Below, one piece after another: positions 8,564 to 17,040 of a stretch of DNA of 45,523 nucleotides. Positions within the stretch are counted from its first letter, which is position 1. Each line of letters opens with the position of its first letter. The stretch comes from Deltaproteobacteria bacterium (GTDB lineage Bacteria; Myxococcota_A; Polyangia; JAAYKL01), in assembly GCA_029565915.1 (NCBI GenBank), contig JAKQNG010000002.1:1-45523 (forward strand). The letters run 5' to 3'. Below the pieces are notes generated by a model, which was not told the DNA's origin, made no database searches, and worked only from the letters and a program-made list of their open reading frames with translations. Made by a program: the position numbers and the translations under genes.

Positions 8564-11500
8564 ATGACCACCGCCCCCGACTTCGTCCACCTTCACCTGC
8601 ACAGTCAGTATTCCCTGCTGGATGGCGCCATCCGCATCAAGGATCTGATTCCCAGAATCAAGGATTGCGGCATGACCTCCGTTGCAGTGACCGACCACGG
8701 CAACATGTACAGCGCCATGGACTTCTACAAGACGGCCATTTCCGCCGGCGTCAAGCCCATCATCGGCTGCGAGGCGTACATGGCCCCAGGCGACCGCCGG
8801 GATCGCAGCCGTCGCGCCGCCTACCACATCATCCTTCTGGCGCGCACCCAGGAGGGATATCGCAACCTCAAGTTTCTGGTCTCCATGGGGTTTGTCGAAG
8901 GGTTCTATTACCATCCGCGCATTGACAAGGAACTGCTGGCCGCCAACAGCGCCGGCATCATCGGCCTCACGGCGTGCCTCGGCGGCGAAGTGGCCCAGGC
9001 CTTCATCAACGGCGGGTACGACAAGGCAAGGGATGCCGCGCGGGCACTGGCGGCCTGTTTCGAACCGGGCATGTTCTTTCTGGAAGTGCAGAATAACGGC
9101 TATGATGGACAGGACGCCTACAACGAGGCCCTGCGGCGCATCGGCCAGGAGCTGGGCATTCCTCTGGTCGCCACCAACGACTGCCATTACCTCACCAGCG
9201 AAGATGCGGCCGCCCACACGGTGCTGATGTGCATCAGCAAAACCACCACCCTCGAAGAAGCAAAAGGAAAGATGCACTACACGGACCAGCTGTTCCTCCG
9301 CACGCCGCAGGAGATGGCCGCCGCCATGAAGCACTTTCCCGACGCCCTGGCCAACACGGTGCGCATCGCCGCCATGTGCGAAAACGTGGTGCCCATCGGG
9401 CCCCTGGAGCTGCCCGATTACAAGACCCCCGACGGGATGGACCTGAAAAAGTTTCTGCGCAACACGGCCCACGACATGCTGAACCGGCGCTTTACCGAAT
9501 TTGAACAGTCGGGCATCGTCGTCGACACCACCGCCTACCGCCGGCGCCTCGACATGGAGCTGGAAACCATCTGCGACATGGGGTTCGCCGGCTATTTTCT
9601 CATCGTCATGGACTTCATCAACCACGCAAAGAACGAGGGCATTCCCGTGGGCCCCGGCCGGGGTTCCGGCGCGGGATCCCTGGTGGCCTACGCGCTGCGC
9701 ATCACCGATCTCGACCCGATTCCGCTCAATCTGCTGTTCGAGCGATTCCTGAACCCCGAGCGCGTTTCCATGCCCGACTTCGACGTGGACTTCTGCAAGA
9801 ACCGCCGGGGCGAAGTCATTGACTACGTGGTAAAAAAATACGGCTTTTCCAACGTGGGACAGATTGCCACGTTCCACCTGCTGAAGAGCCGCTCCGTGGT
9901 GAAGGACGTGGGGCGCGTGATGGGCATGGCCTACGCCGACGTGGACCGCATCGCCAAGATGGTGCCCGACGACGCCAAGATGACCCTGCACCAGGCCCTG
10001 CAGGAAGAAGACAAGCTGAAGGCGGCCCGCCGGGAAGATGCCCGAGTGGACCAGCTGCTCACCTACGCGGAGCGTCTTGAAAACCTCAACCGCCACGCAT
10101 CGACCCACGCGGCCGGCATCGTCATCGGCAACAAACCCCTGTGGGAATACGTTCCCGTGTTCACCGCCGGAGACCGGGCGGAAGGCGGCCTGCTGGCCAG
10201 CCAGTTCGACATGAACTACGTGGAACAGTGCGGCCTGGTGAAATTCGACTTCCTGGGACTGAAGACCCTCACGGTCATCGACACGGCCGTCAAGCTGGTG
10301 AACCGACGGCCGGACGTGACCACGCCGGTGCGCATCGAAACAATTCCCCTCAACGTAAAAGAAGTGTACCAGCTCATCTCCCGGGGCGACACGTGGGGCG
10401 TCTTCCAGCTGGAGTCGTCGGGATTCCAGAGCATGCTGAAAGACCTGAAACCCGACTGCTTTGAAGACATCATCGCCGCCGTCGCCCTGTACCGCCCCGG
10501 CCCCATGGAAGGGGGCATGATTCAGACCTTCATCGAGTGCAAGCACGGCCGGCAAGAAATTGTCTATTTTCACCCCAGCCTCGAAACGGTGCTGAAGGAA
10601 ACCTACGGCGTGATTGTCTACCAGGAACAGGTCATGCAGTGCGCCCAGATCCTCGCCGGTTACTCCCTGGGACAGGCGGATCTCATGCGGCGCGCCATGG
10701 GAAAGAAGAAAGCCACAGACATGGCCAAGGAACGGGCCCGCTTCGTCTCCGGCTGCGAAGAAAAAGGCCTCTCCACCGCCCTGGCCAACGACATCTTCGA
10801 CAAGATCGACAAGTTTGCCGGCTACGGCTTCAACAAGAGCCACTCCGCCGCCTACGCACTCATCGCCTACCAGACGGCCTGGCTGAAAACCCACTACCCG
10901 GTGGAGTTTCTGGCCGCCCTGCTCACCTGCGACCGCGAAGTCACCGAAAAAATTGCCGAGTACATCCATCTGGGAAAAGAGCGGGGCATTGACATCCTGC
11001 CGCCGGACATCAACGAATCCGAAGAAGATTTTTCGGTGCGCTACCGCAGCGACGACAGCGGACTGACCGGCCGCATCCTGTTCGGTCTCGGCGCCATCAA
11101 GGGCGTCGGCGCTGCGGCTCTCGGCTCCATCCTCGACACGCGGAAGGAACGTCCGTTTGCGAGCATCTTCGATTTTGCCATGCGGGTTGACCTGTCACGG
11201 GTGAACAAGAACGTCATCGAAAGCCTCATCCGCGCGGGTGCGTTTGACGGCACGATTGACAAACGGGTGCTGAACCGGGGACATATCGCCGGCGTCCTCG
11301 AAACGGCGCTGGAACGGGGGAAGTCGGCCCAGAAGGACCGGGAAACCGGCCAGACCAGCCTCTTCGGCGCCTTTGCCGCGCCCGCCGCAACCGGCCCCGC
11401 CCCTTCGGACGAATCGCCTCCCGGCGACTATTCCACCGCGTTTCCCTGGTCCGAACGCGAAATCCTCAACAACGAAAAAGCCGCTCTCGGCCTCTTCATG

Positions 11501-12109
11501 TCCGGCCACCCCATGGAGCGCTACGAAAAGGAAGCGGCGCGCCTCACGGGAAACACCACCCTCACCCTGCAGCAGAAAAAAGACGGCGAGGAATTCCTCG
11601 TGGCCGGCATCGTCACCGAATACAGCGAGCGCAAAACGAAGGCGGGAAAACGGATGGGCATCGGCGTCCTCGAAGACCTGTTCGGGCGGGCCCAGTTTCT
11701 GGTGTTCTCCACGGCCCTGGACAGCTGTTCCGTCGTGCTGAACAGCACGGAACCCCTGCTCCTCAAGGGGCGGGTGATGCTGGACAACCGGAGCGAAAAA
11801 GAGGGCGAAGAAGAAAGCCTGCGCAAAATCTCCGTGCAGGAAGCCAGTTATCTCCACGAGGTCCGTTCCCGCTCCACCCGGGAGGTCCACCTGTTCGTCG
11901 ACGCGGATGCCTTCGGCCTGTCCCAGCTCCAGCAGTTGAAAGATGTTCTCGCCAGGCATGGTGGACGCTGCGATGCTTTCATCAAAGTGCGTCAGTCCGG
12001 GGCCGAAACCACCATCCGGCTGCCGGAACAGCTCCGTCTGGCACCCACCGACGAACTGGTGCAGGATCTGAACGCGTTTGCCGGCGTGTCCGACATCCTC
12101 TTCCGCTGA
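8564..12109 (+). CDS. dnaE: DNA polymerase III subunit alpha
   Basis: 1181 aa; N-terminal PHP (FVHLHLHSQYSLLDGA, TDHGNMYS, GCEAYM), polymerase motifs GPGRGSGAGSLVAYAL, PDFDVDFCKNRRGEVIDYV, YRPGPMEGGMI, YQEQVMQ. Confidence 0.97.
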   Translation: MTTAPDFVHLHLHSQYSLLDGAIRIKDLIPRIKDCGMTSVAVTDHGNMYSAMDFYKTAISAGVKPIIGCEAYMAPGDRRDRSRRAAYHIILLARTQEGYRNLKFLVSMGFVEGFYYHPRIDKELLAANSAGIIGLTACLGGEVAQAFINGGYDKARDAARALAACFEPGMFFLEVQNNGYDGQDAYNEALRRIGQELGIPLVATNDCHYLTSEDAAAHTVLMCISKTTTLEEAKGKMHYTDQLFLRTPQEMAAAMKHFPDALANTVRIAAMCENVVPIGPLELPDYKTPDGMDLKKFLRNTAHDMLNRRFTEFEQSGIVVDTTAYRRRLDMELETICDMGFAGYFLIVMDFINHAKNEGIPVGPGRGSGAGSLVAYALRITDLDPIPLNLLFERFLNPERVSMPDFDVDFCKNRRGEVIDYVVKKYGFSNVGQIATFHLLKSRSVVKDVGRVMGMAYADVDRIAKMVPDDAKMTLHQALQEEDKLKAARREDARVDQLLTYAERLENLNRHASTHAAGIVIGNKPLWEYVPVFTAGDRAEGGLLASQFDMNYVEQCGLVKFDFLGLKTLTVIDTAVKLVNRRPDVTTPVRIETIPLNVKEVYQLISRGDTWGVFQLESSGFQSMLKDLKPDCFEDIIAAVALYRPGPMEGGMIQTFIECKHGRQEIVYFHPSLETVLKETYGVIVYQEQVMQCAQILAGYSLGQADLMRRAMGKKKATDMAKERARFVSGCEEKGLSTALANDIFDKIDKFAGYGFNKSHSAAYALIAYQTAWLKTHYPVEFLAALLTCDREVTEKIAEYIHLGKERGIDILPPDINESEEDFSVRYRSDDSGLTGRILFGLGAIKGVGAAALGSILDTRKERPFASIFDFAMRVDLSRVNKNVIESLIRAGAFDGTIDKRVLNRGHIAGVLETALERGKSAQKDRETGQTSLFGAFAAPAATGPAPSDESPPGDYSTAFPWSEREILNNEKAALGLFMSGHPMERYEKEAARLTGNTTLTLQQKKDGEEFLVAGIVTEYSERKTKAGKRMGIGVLEDLFGRAQFLVFSTALDSCSVVLNSTEPLLLKGRVMLDNRSEKEGEEESLRKISVQEASYLHEVRSRSTREVHLFVDADAFGLSQLQQLKDVLARHGGRCDAFIKVRQSGAETTIRLPEQLRLAPTDELVQDLNAFAGVSDILFR

Positions 12110-12167
12110 CGCGATCGCCCCTCCTCCTTGAATTCCGGGGTTCCCCGATGCGTCCATTCCACAGGGT

Positions 12168-12196
12168 TTGACGACCCCGCGAACAGGCCCTAGTAT
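12168..12196 (+). promoter_or_regulatory. Sigma70-like promoter upstream of the Pro/Asp-repeat lipoprotein
   Basis: TTGACG, 17-nt spacer, TAGTAT. Confidence 0.6.
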
Positions 12197-12222
12197 TCGT
12201 CATGAGGAAAGGGAACAACGCC

Positions 12223-13050
12223 ATGAACCTGAACCAGACATCCATCCGCACTCTGCCGCTCCTGCTGCCGGCCCTGCTGACCGCCCTGCTTCTCGTCGGC
12301 TGCACGGTGCACCGGTATTACTACCCCGACAACCGCCCCTTTTTCACCTACGGCGGACCACCGGTCCACCACGCGACGGATATCCCGCCCCGGCCTTCCC
12401 ACCGCCATGTCTGGGTGGACGGCTACTGGCACTGGGATCTGGCCGCCGTACAGTGGGTGTGGGTTTCCGGCATCTGGCTGATCCCGCCCGTCGACGGCGC
12501 CGTCTGGGCGGTTCCGGTCTACGGCGAATCGGATGGGGACCACTGGTACAGCCCGGGTTACTGGCACCAATCCGGCGAAGGACGGGAAGACGACAGCCAC
12601 CACCGGGACCGGCACCGGATTCGCACGGACAGGCCCCGTCCCCAGGGAAACCAGCCCGACCGGCCCGACCGACCCGACCGGCCCGACCAGCCCGACCGAC
12701 CGACAGTTCGACCGGACCATCCGGACCATCCGGAACACCCGGACCATCCGGACCATCCCTTGAAGCCGGACAACCGACCGGACAGGGATCACGGCGTGAA
12801 GCCGGAACAACCGGCAGAACCGGTTCACGAGGCGAAGCCGGAGAATCAGGCACAGCCGGAAAATCAGGCGAAGCCGGAGAATGATCGGAATGCCATCGAC
12901 AACCGGAAGGTGGACCACAGCGCCAAACGCGACAGAGGACCGGAAGGCAACCGGCCGGACACGCCGTCCGTCCGTCCCCGGCCGGAAGAAAAGCCGGATC
13001 CGGTGCGCCCGCCTTCGCAGAAAGCGCCGCGTCGCGAAAAAAAGAACTGA
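12223..13050 (+). CDS. Lipoprotein with YxW-type N-terminal region and Pro/Asp tandem-repeat C-terminal region
   Basis: ORF 12202..13050; start 12223 preferred (GGAAAGGG upstream; the promoter predicted at 12168-12196 would place the TSS at about 12203). LLLVGCTVHRYYY lipobox; HVWVDGYWHWDLAAVQWVWVSGIW; then RPDRPDRPDQPDRP/DHPDHPEHPDHP repeats. Confidence 0.72.
   Translation: MNLNQTSIRTLPLLLPALLTALLLVGCTVHRYYYPDNRPFFTYGGPPVHHATDIPPRPSHRHVWVDGYWHWDLAAVQWVWVSGIWLIPPVDGAVWAVPVYGESDGDHWYSPGYWHQSGEGREDDSHHRDRHRIRTDRPRPQGNQPDRPDRPDRPDQPDRPTVRPDHPDHPEHPDHPDHPLKPDNRPDRDHGVKPEQPAEPVHEAKPENQAQPENQAKPENDRNAIDNRKVDHSAKRDRGPEGNRPDTPSVRPRPEEKPDPVRPPSQKAPRREKKN
12653..12772 (+). repeat. Short tandem repeats (about 9-mer, CCCGACCGG / GACCATCCG) encoding RPD/HPD tripeptide units
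   Basis: cccgaccggcccgaccgacccgaccggcccgaccag...; gaccatccggaccatccggaacacccggaccatccggaccatccc. Confidence 0.85.
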
Positions 13051-13060
13051 CCCGATCCGT

Positions 13061-14992
13061 TTACTTTTCGTCTTCCATGTACCCGAGTGCGTCGAGCTGG
13101 CTTTTCATCTCTCCGGTCAGCTCTCCCTGCGCCGCTGCCGCCCTGCCACGGCGGGCCTTTCTCTGACCATCCGTCAACTGCTCCAGCGCCTCGGGCACCA
13201 TCGTCCGCTCCCCGGACAGATTCTTCTGCTCAAGAGGATCGGCCGACACGTCAAACAGCTCCAGCGTCGGCAGCCCTCGCGGATTGCCCTCATTGGCCGC
13301 AATCACCTTGCGCAGGGCCCCGTCCTTTGCCGCATACCGCGTGGACGTCAGGATGTTGCCCTGGTGGTCCTCCTCAGCAAACACGCTGTCCCGCTCGCCC
13401 GCGTGCTGCGCAACCCCCTGCATCTCCGACGGAATGTCGAGCCCCGCCTGTTCGATGATCATGGGCGCCACGTCCACGAGGGAATGCCAGGAATCCACCT
13501 TCTGGCCCGCTGCGGAGGCAAACAGGGAAGATGCCGCATACTTTACAACAAAAATAATCTTCAGCTGCTCGTCGTACAGCGTGGTCCCGTGCCAGAAGCC
13601 GCCGTGCTCGCCGAACTCCTCACCGTGGTCGGACAGCACCACCACCATTGTGTCGTCGTACAGACCGCGCTGCTTCAACCCGTCCACGAGACGGCCGAAA
13701 TGCTTGTCCCAGTAGCGGATTTCGCCCTTGTACAACTCCTTCATCTCTGCAATGAGTGCCTTGTCCGCTGGATCCGGGTCGGGGTTGGCGCGATGGGAGA
13801 TGGCATGGCCGTCGTACGGATGGCGGAAATAGGGGTCGTGCACGTCCATGTAAGACAAAAACAGAAAGAACGGCCGCTTCGTGTCGCGCCCGTCAATCTT
13901 CTGCAACGCGCGGTCCGTCACCTTTTCGCCCACCACGTAATAGTCCTCCGGTACTTCCCGTCCGCCCTGCAACCGGGCTGCAATCTTCTTGACGACTTCG
14001 ATGAAAATCAGCTTGGACTGCTCGTCCGATGCGCCGAATGGCAGCCGGGGAGGCAGGTATTCATAATCGGAAAACCCCTGGTCCACGTTAAAGAAAGGGG
14101 TGAGGTTGTAGTTGGTGGCAATGCCGATGGTCTCGTAGCCGCCGCCGTTCAGCACTTCCGCCAGCGTGGTCACTTCGTCGGGAAGGATGGATCCCTTGAA
14201 CATCGCTGTGTGGGACGATGCGTAGCGCCCGGTGAGAATCGTGGTGACCGACGGCCGGGTCCAGGAAGCGTTGGCAAACCCGTTGTACACCACACCGTCC
14301 CCGGCAAACGCATCCAGTCGCGGGGTCAGGTCCTTCGGGCCGCCGTAAACACCCGTGTAGTCGGCCCGGTGTGTGTCATTCATCACGAGAATAATGTTGG
14401 GTCGTCTGGTCGCCGGTGCCGCCCTCAGAGGGTCACCCGCAGCGGGCCCGCCCGACGCTAAGGACACAATGGCCAGCACCGCGACGATGGCCGTCAGAGC
14501 AACCGATCCCTGTTTCCGGTTGAGACGCGCGCCAACGGTGCCGGAGAGAATTTTCTTCAGTCCCAGCGTCCCGCCCGCGCCGAAGGCAGAGAGAATCAGA
14601 AAAAGAACCGCCATCGAGCCCAGCATGCGCAAAGATGTCACCGGAAACTTTTCTTCAAATACGTCGCGGAACAGGTAGAAGAAACCGATGGCCAGCACAC
14701 ACAGGCCGAACAGCGCGGCAGAGGAAACCAGTCCCGCCATCAGGGGCGACGGCGCCTTCCGGCCCACCAGCGGCAGCAGCCAACGGAGCTTGATGACCGC
14801 GACGACGCCCGCCATTCCCACAAGGGGCACATACAGCAGGGCCGCATACCCCGGCAGCGACCAGTCCACACCGCCGAGCATCCACAGGCGCAGGGAATCC
14901 ACCAGCGCCACCCCGAGGCCGGCCACCGCTCCCGCGAGCAGTCCGGTCCAGCCGTCATTCAGAATCTTCTCCCATCGTTCCATGCCACTCAC
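13061..14992 (-). CDS. Membrane-anchored sulfatase-like/alkaline phosphatase superfamily protein
   Basis: 643 aa; hydrophobic N-terminal region, then RRPNIILVMNDTHRADYTGVYGG, NASWTRPSVTTILTGRYASSH, VVVLSDHGEEFGEHGGFWHG. 14992 is a GTG; ATG at 14983 is an alternative start. Confidence 0.88.
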   Translation of the reverse strand: MSGMERWEKILNDGWTGLLAGAVAGLGVALVDSLRLWMLGGVDWSLPGYAALLYVPLVGMAGVVAVIKLRWLLPLVGRKAPSPLMAGLVSSAALFGLCVLAIGFFYLFRDVFEEKFPVTSLRMLGSMAVLFLILSAFGAGGTLGLKKILSGTVGARLNRKQGSVALTAIVAVLAIVSLASGGPAAGDPLRAAPATRRPNIILVMNDTHRADYTGVYGGPKDLTPRLDAFAGDGVVYNGFANASWTRPSVTTILTGRYASSHTAMFKGSILPDEVTTLAEVLNGGGYETIGIATNYNLTPFFNVDQGFSDYEYLPPRLPFGASDEQSKLIFIEVVKKIAARLQGGREVPEDYYVVGEKVTDRALQKIDGRDTKRPFFLFLSYMDVHDPYFRHPYDGHAISHRANPDPDPADKALIAEMKELYKGEIRYWDKHFGRLVDGLKQRGLYDDTMVVVLSDHGEEFGEHGGFWHGTTLYDEQLKIIFVVKYAASSLFASAAGQKVDSWHSLVDVAPMIIEQAGLDIPSEMQGVAQHAGERDSVFAEEDHQGNILTSTRYAAKDGALRKVIAANEGNPRGLPTLELFDVSADPLEQKNLSGERTMVPEALEQLTDGQRKARRGRAAAAQGELTGEMKSQLDALGYMEDEK

Positions 14993-15155
14993 CTTTTCTG
15001 CGCCACCCGCGGGCGCCTCTTCATTTGAATGAATCTACCGGATGCGTCAATTCCAATTCGGCCCCGAGACGGGTCGAGTATTACTTGAAGAACCCCGCCG
15101 GTGCTGATAGAAATGAAGTTGTCTCAACGAACGCAACGAAAGCAGCAACCGGCCC

Positions 15156-15866
15156 ATGTTCTCACTGTTTGTCCGTCGCGACGGCCTGATCGATCCCCCT
15201 CCCATCGGAGAACTGGATGCGCACTGCCACATCCTGCCGGGCATCGACGACGGTCCTTCCACCATGGAAGGCTCCATGGACATCGCGCGAATCCTCGTTG
15301 AGATGGGCATCTCCCGGGTGGCCGCAACCCCTCATGTGATTTCCGATGTGTACCCGAACACGGCCGACGGCATCCGGGCGGCAGTCGAGGCGCTGTCTGC
15401 TGCCCTGCGCGAAGAAGGTCTCGCGCTGGAAGTCCTGCCCGCGGCGGAATACTATGCAGAAAGCGCATTCCTCACTGCCATCCGTCGACAGGATGTCATC
15501 AGCTTCGGTCCGGAGCAGTTCGTCCTCTTCGAGTCGCCGGTAGATACCACTCCGCTGCTGCTCGAAGACATCATCTACCACCTCCGCTCCTCGGGCTACA
15601 CCCCGCTCCTCGCCCACGCGGAACGCTATCGATTTCTGCAGGGCAATCCCCGCATGGTGGATCACCTCAGGGAGCTGGGCGTACGCTTCCAGGTAAATCA
15701 TCCGTCGTTCTCACTGCCGAAAACCAGTCGCACCGGTGAAGCCGCGCGCTGGCTCTACATCCGGGGACTGGTGGATGCGCTGGGCACCGACATGCACCGG
15801 GCCACGCCGCCGCTGCAACCCCGGGAAGACACCCGGCGGGGACTGCGGCTCTTTCGACAGCGATAG
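15156..15866 (+). CDS. CpsB/YwqE-family tyrosine-protein phosphatase-like PHP hydrolase
   Basis: GELDAHCHILPGIDDGPSTMEGSMDIARILVEMGISRVAATPHVISDVYPN, PLLAHAERYRFLQGNPRMVDHL, DALGTDMHR. Confidence 0.85.
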   Translation: MFSLFVRRDGLIDPPPIGELDAHCHILPGIDDGPSTMEGSMDIARILVEMGISRVAATPHVISDVYPNTADGIRAAVEALSAALREEGLALEVLPAAEYYAESAFLTAIRRQDVISFGPEQFVLFESPVDTTPLLLEDIIYHLRSSGYTPLLAHAERYRFLQGNPRMVDHLRELGVRFQVNHPSFSLPKTSRTGEAARWLYIRGLVDALGTDMHRATPPLQPREDTRRGLRLFRQR

Positions 15867-15868
15867 CG

Positions 15869-17038
15869 TCAGCGGGACACCTGCCAGGTCACCCCGGCAT
15901 ACCAGAGAAATTCAAAGGTCGGTCCGCGAAGAACAGTGCTGTTGTCAATCCGGTGGCTGTCCGCCAGAAAAACAGCCGCCACGGAGGCGCCCATCACGGC
16001 CTCCAGGCGGTTGCCGGGCAGGGGAATATTCCAGGTCGTCATACCGCCGGCCACCAGGTTGAGATCGAACTTCGACGTCGCATCCCTTCCTTCGGGACGG
16101 ATGCGGACCATTGTCATGTCCATGCGGAACAGCGGGCCGACACCCAGCAGGGCTGCTCCGAGGGGAAACGACAACCGCAGAGACAACGCAATGGGAAACG
16201 CGCTGGTGGCCACCTCTCCGACACTGGTCTCATGATGCCGCACGCCCATCCACCCGAGCTGGGCAACAGGTACCAGATATCGACGTGGATAGAACGCGGC
16301 ACCAGCCAGCACCCCGTGAACCGTCCCCGGCGTCGGGTAGGGATAGGCCCCCGCGTAACCGGCTTCCATCCACACGAGCGGTCGGCGGGCCTGCCCTTTT
16401 GCACTGCCCGACGGCGCCTCGACTTCCAGTCGATCCGGGTAGGGAACCGGACGGCGCTCCTTCTTTCCCCGGCCGCTGCCGTCGGCATCCTGCACCACCC
16501 GCGGCAGCTCCGTCAGAGAAGAGCCGTACACCAGTTCACGGATGATGGCGGCGACACGTCCGGCAACTTCGTCAGAGCTGCTGTCGGCCGCAGTGTCATT
16601 TTCCGACGGACCGGTCCCGGATATCGTTGGTTCATCACCGGTTGGACGAAGGGCAGGAATCACAAGAACCGTCAGCGTTGATGTTTCCACCGCAATGACC
16701 GCGCAGTCGCCGTTCGTACAAATCCAACCGAACAGCGCCAGCGTACCGGGCGCCTCACGCCACTGCGCCATCGCGAGATTCCGCCAGTCCTCGGTCCGCT
16801 CGGGGAATTCACTTACCTGCACCAACCGGGACACCAGAGACACCTGCTCCAGTGAATCGTCCAGCGCCTCGCGGACATCTGCGGCGGCAGGTGTGCCATC
16901 GCCGGTCTGCAGCAACACAATGCTGGCCGCATCCACATCCGTTGAGGCTACCCGCGGACATGCAAAACAAATAATGAACGAGGTGATTGTGATTGTTCGA
17001 CACACCCGGAACAGGGTTCTCGAAGTGGTCGAGAGCAT
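15869..17038 (-). CDS. Uncharacterised putative exported/outer-membrane protein coupled to the upstream kinase gene
   Basis: 389 aa ORF beginning 2 nt after the kinase stop; N-terminal hydrophobic segment; C-terminal half has alternating amphipathic beta-like strands (MEAGYAGAYPYP...AGAAFYPRRYLVPVAQLGWMGV...ALSLRLSFPLGAALLGVGPLF). Confidence 0.6.
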   Translation of the reverse strand: MLSTTSRTLFRVCRTITITSFIICFACPRVASTDVDAASIVLLQTGDGTPAAADVREALDDSLEQVSLVSRLVQVSEFPERTEDWRNLAMAQWREAPGTLALFGWICTNGDCAVIAVETSTLTVLVIPALRPTGDEPTISGTGPSENDTAADSSSDEVAGRVAAIIRELVYGSSLTELPRVVQDADGSGRGKKERRPVPYPDRLEVEAPSGSAKGQARRPLVWMEAGYAGAYPYPTPGTVHGVLAGAAFYPRRYLVPVAQLGWMGVRHHETSVGEVATSAFPIALSLRLSFPLGAALLGVGPLFRMDMTMVRIRPEGRDATSKFDLNLVAGGMTTWNIPLPGNRLEAVMGASVAAVFLADSHRIDNSTVLRGPTFEFLWYAGVTWQVSR

Positions 17039-17040
17039 GC

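Noticed and set aside
8528-10969. 813-aa ORF antisense to dnaE
   Set aside because: It mirrors dnaE codon usage in GC-rich DNA; composition is His/Val/Gly-rich without recognisable domains, while dnaE is unambiguous on the other strand.
12136-12147. CGGGGTTCCCCG after dnaE as a terminator
   Set aside because: Loop of only 2 nt and no following T-run; sits just upstream of a likely promoter.
12168-12884. Collagen-like Gly-X-Y text (GPSGPSGTPGPSGPS...) in an alternative frame
   Set aside because: It is the out-of-frame reading of the 9-mer repeats encoding RPD/HPD units; the in-frame ORF has the lipobox and RBS.
12881-14461. 526-aa plus-strand ORF antisense to the sulfatase-like gene
   Set aside because: Overlaps a clear sulfatase-superfamily protein; translation looks like a GC-frame shadow.
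2710-15033. Identical 14-mer TTCATTTGAATGAA at 2710-2723 and 15020-15033, nearly palindromic
   Set aside because: A few chance 14-mer repeats are expected in 45 kb, and one copy overlaps coding sequence at a stop codon; no further support.
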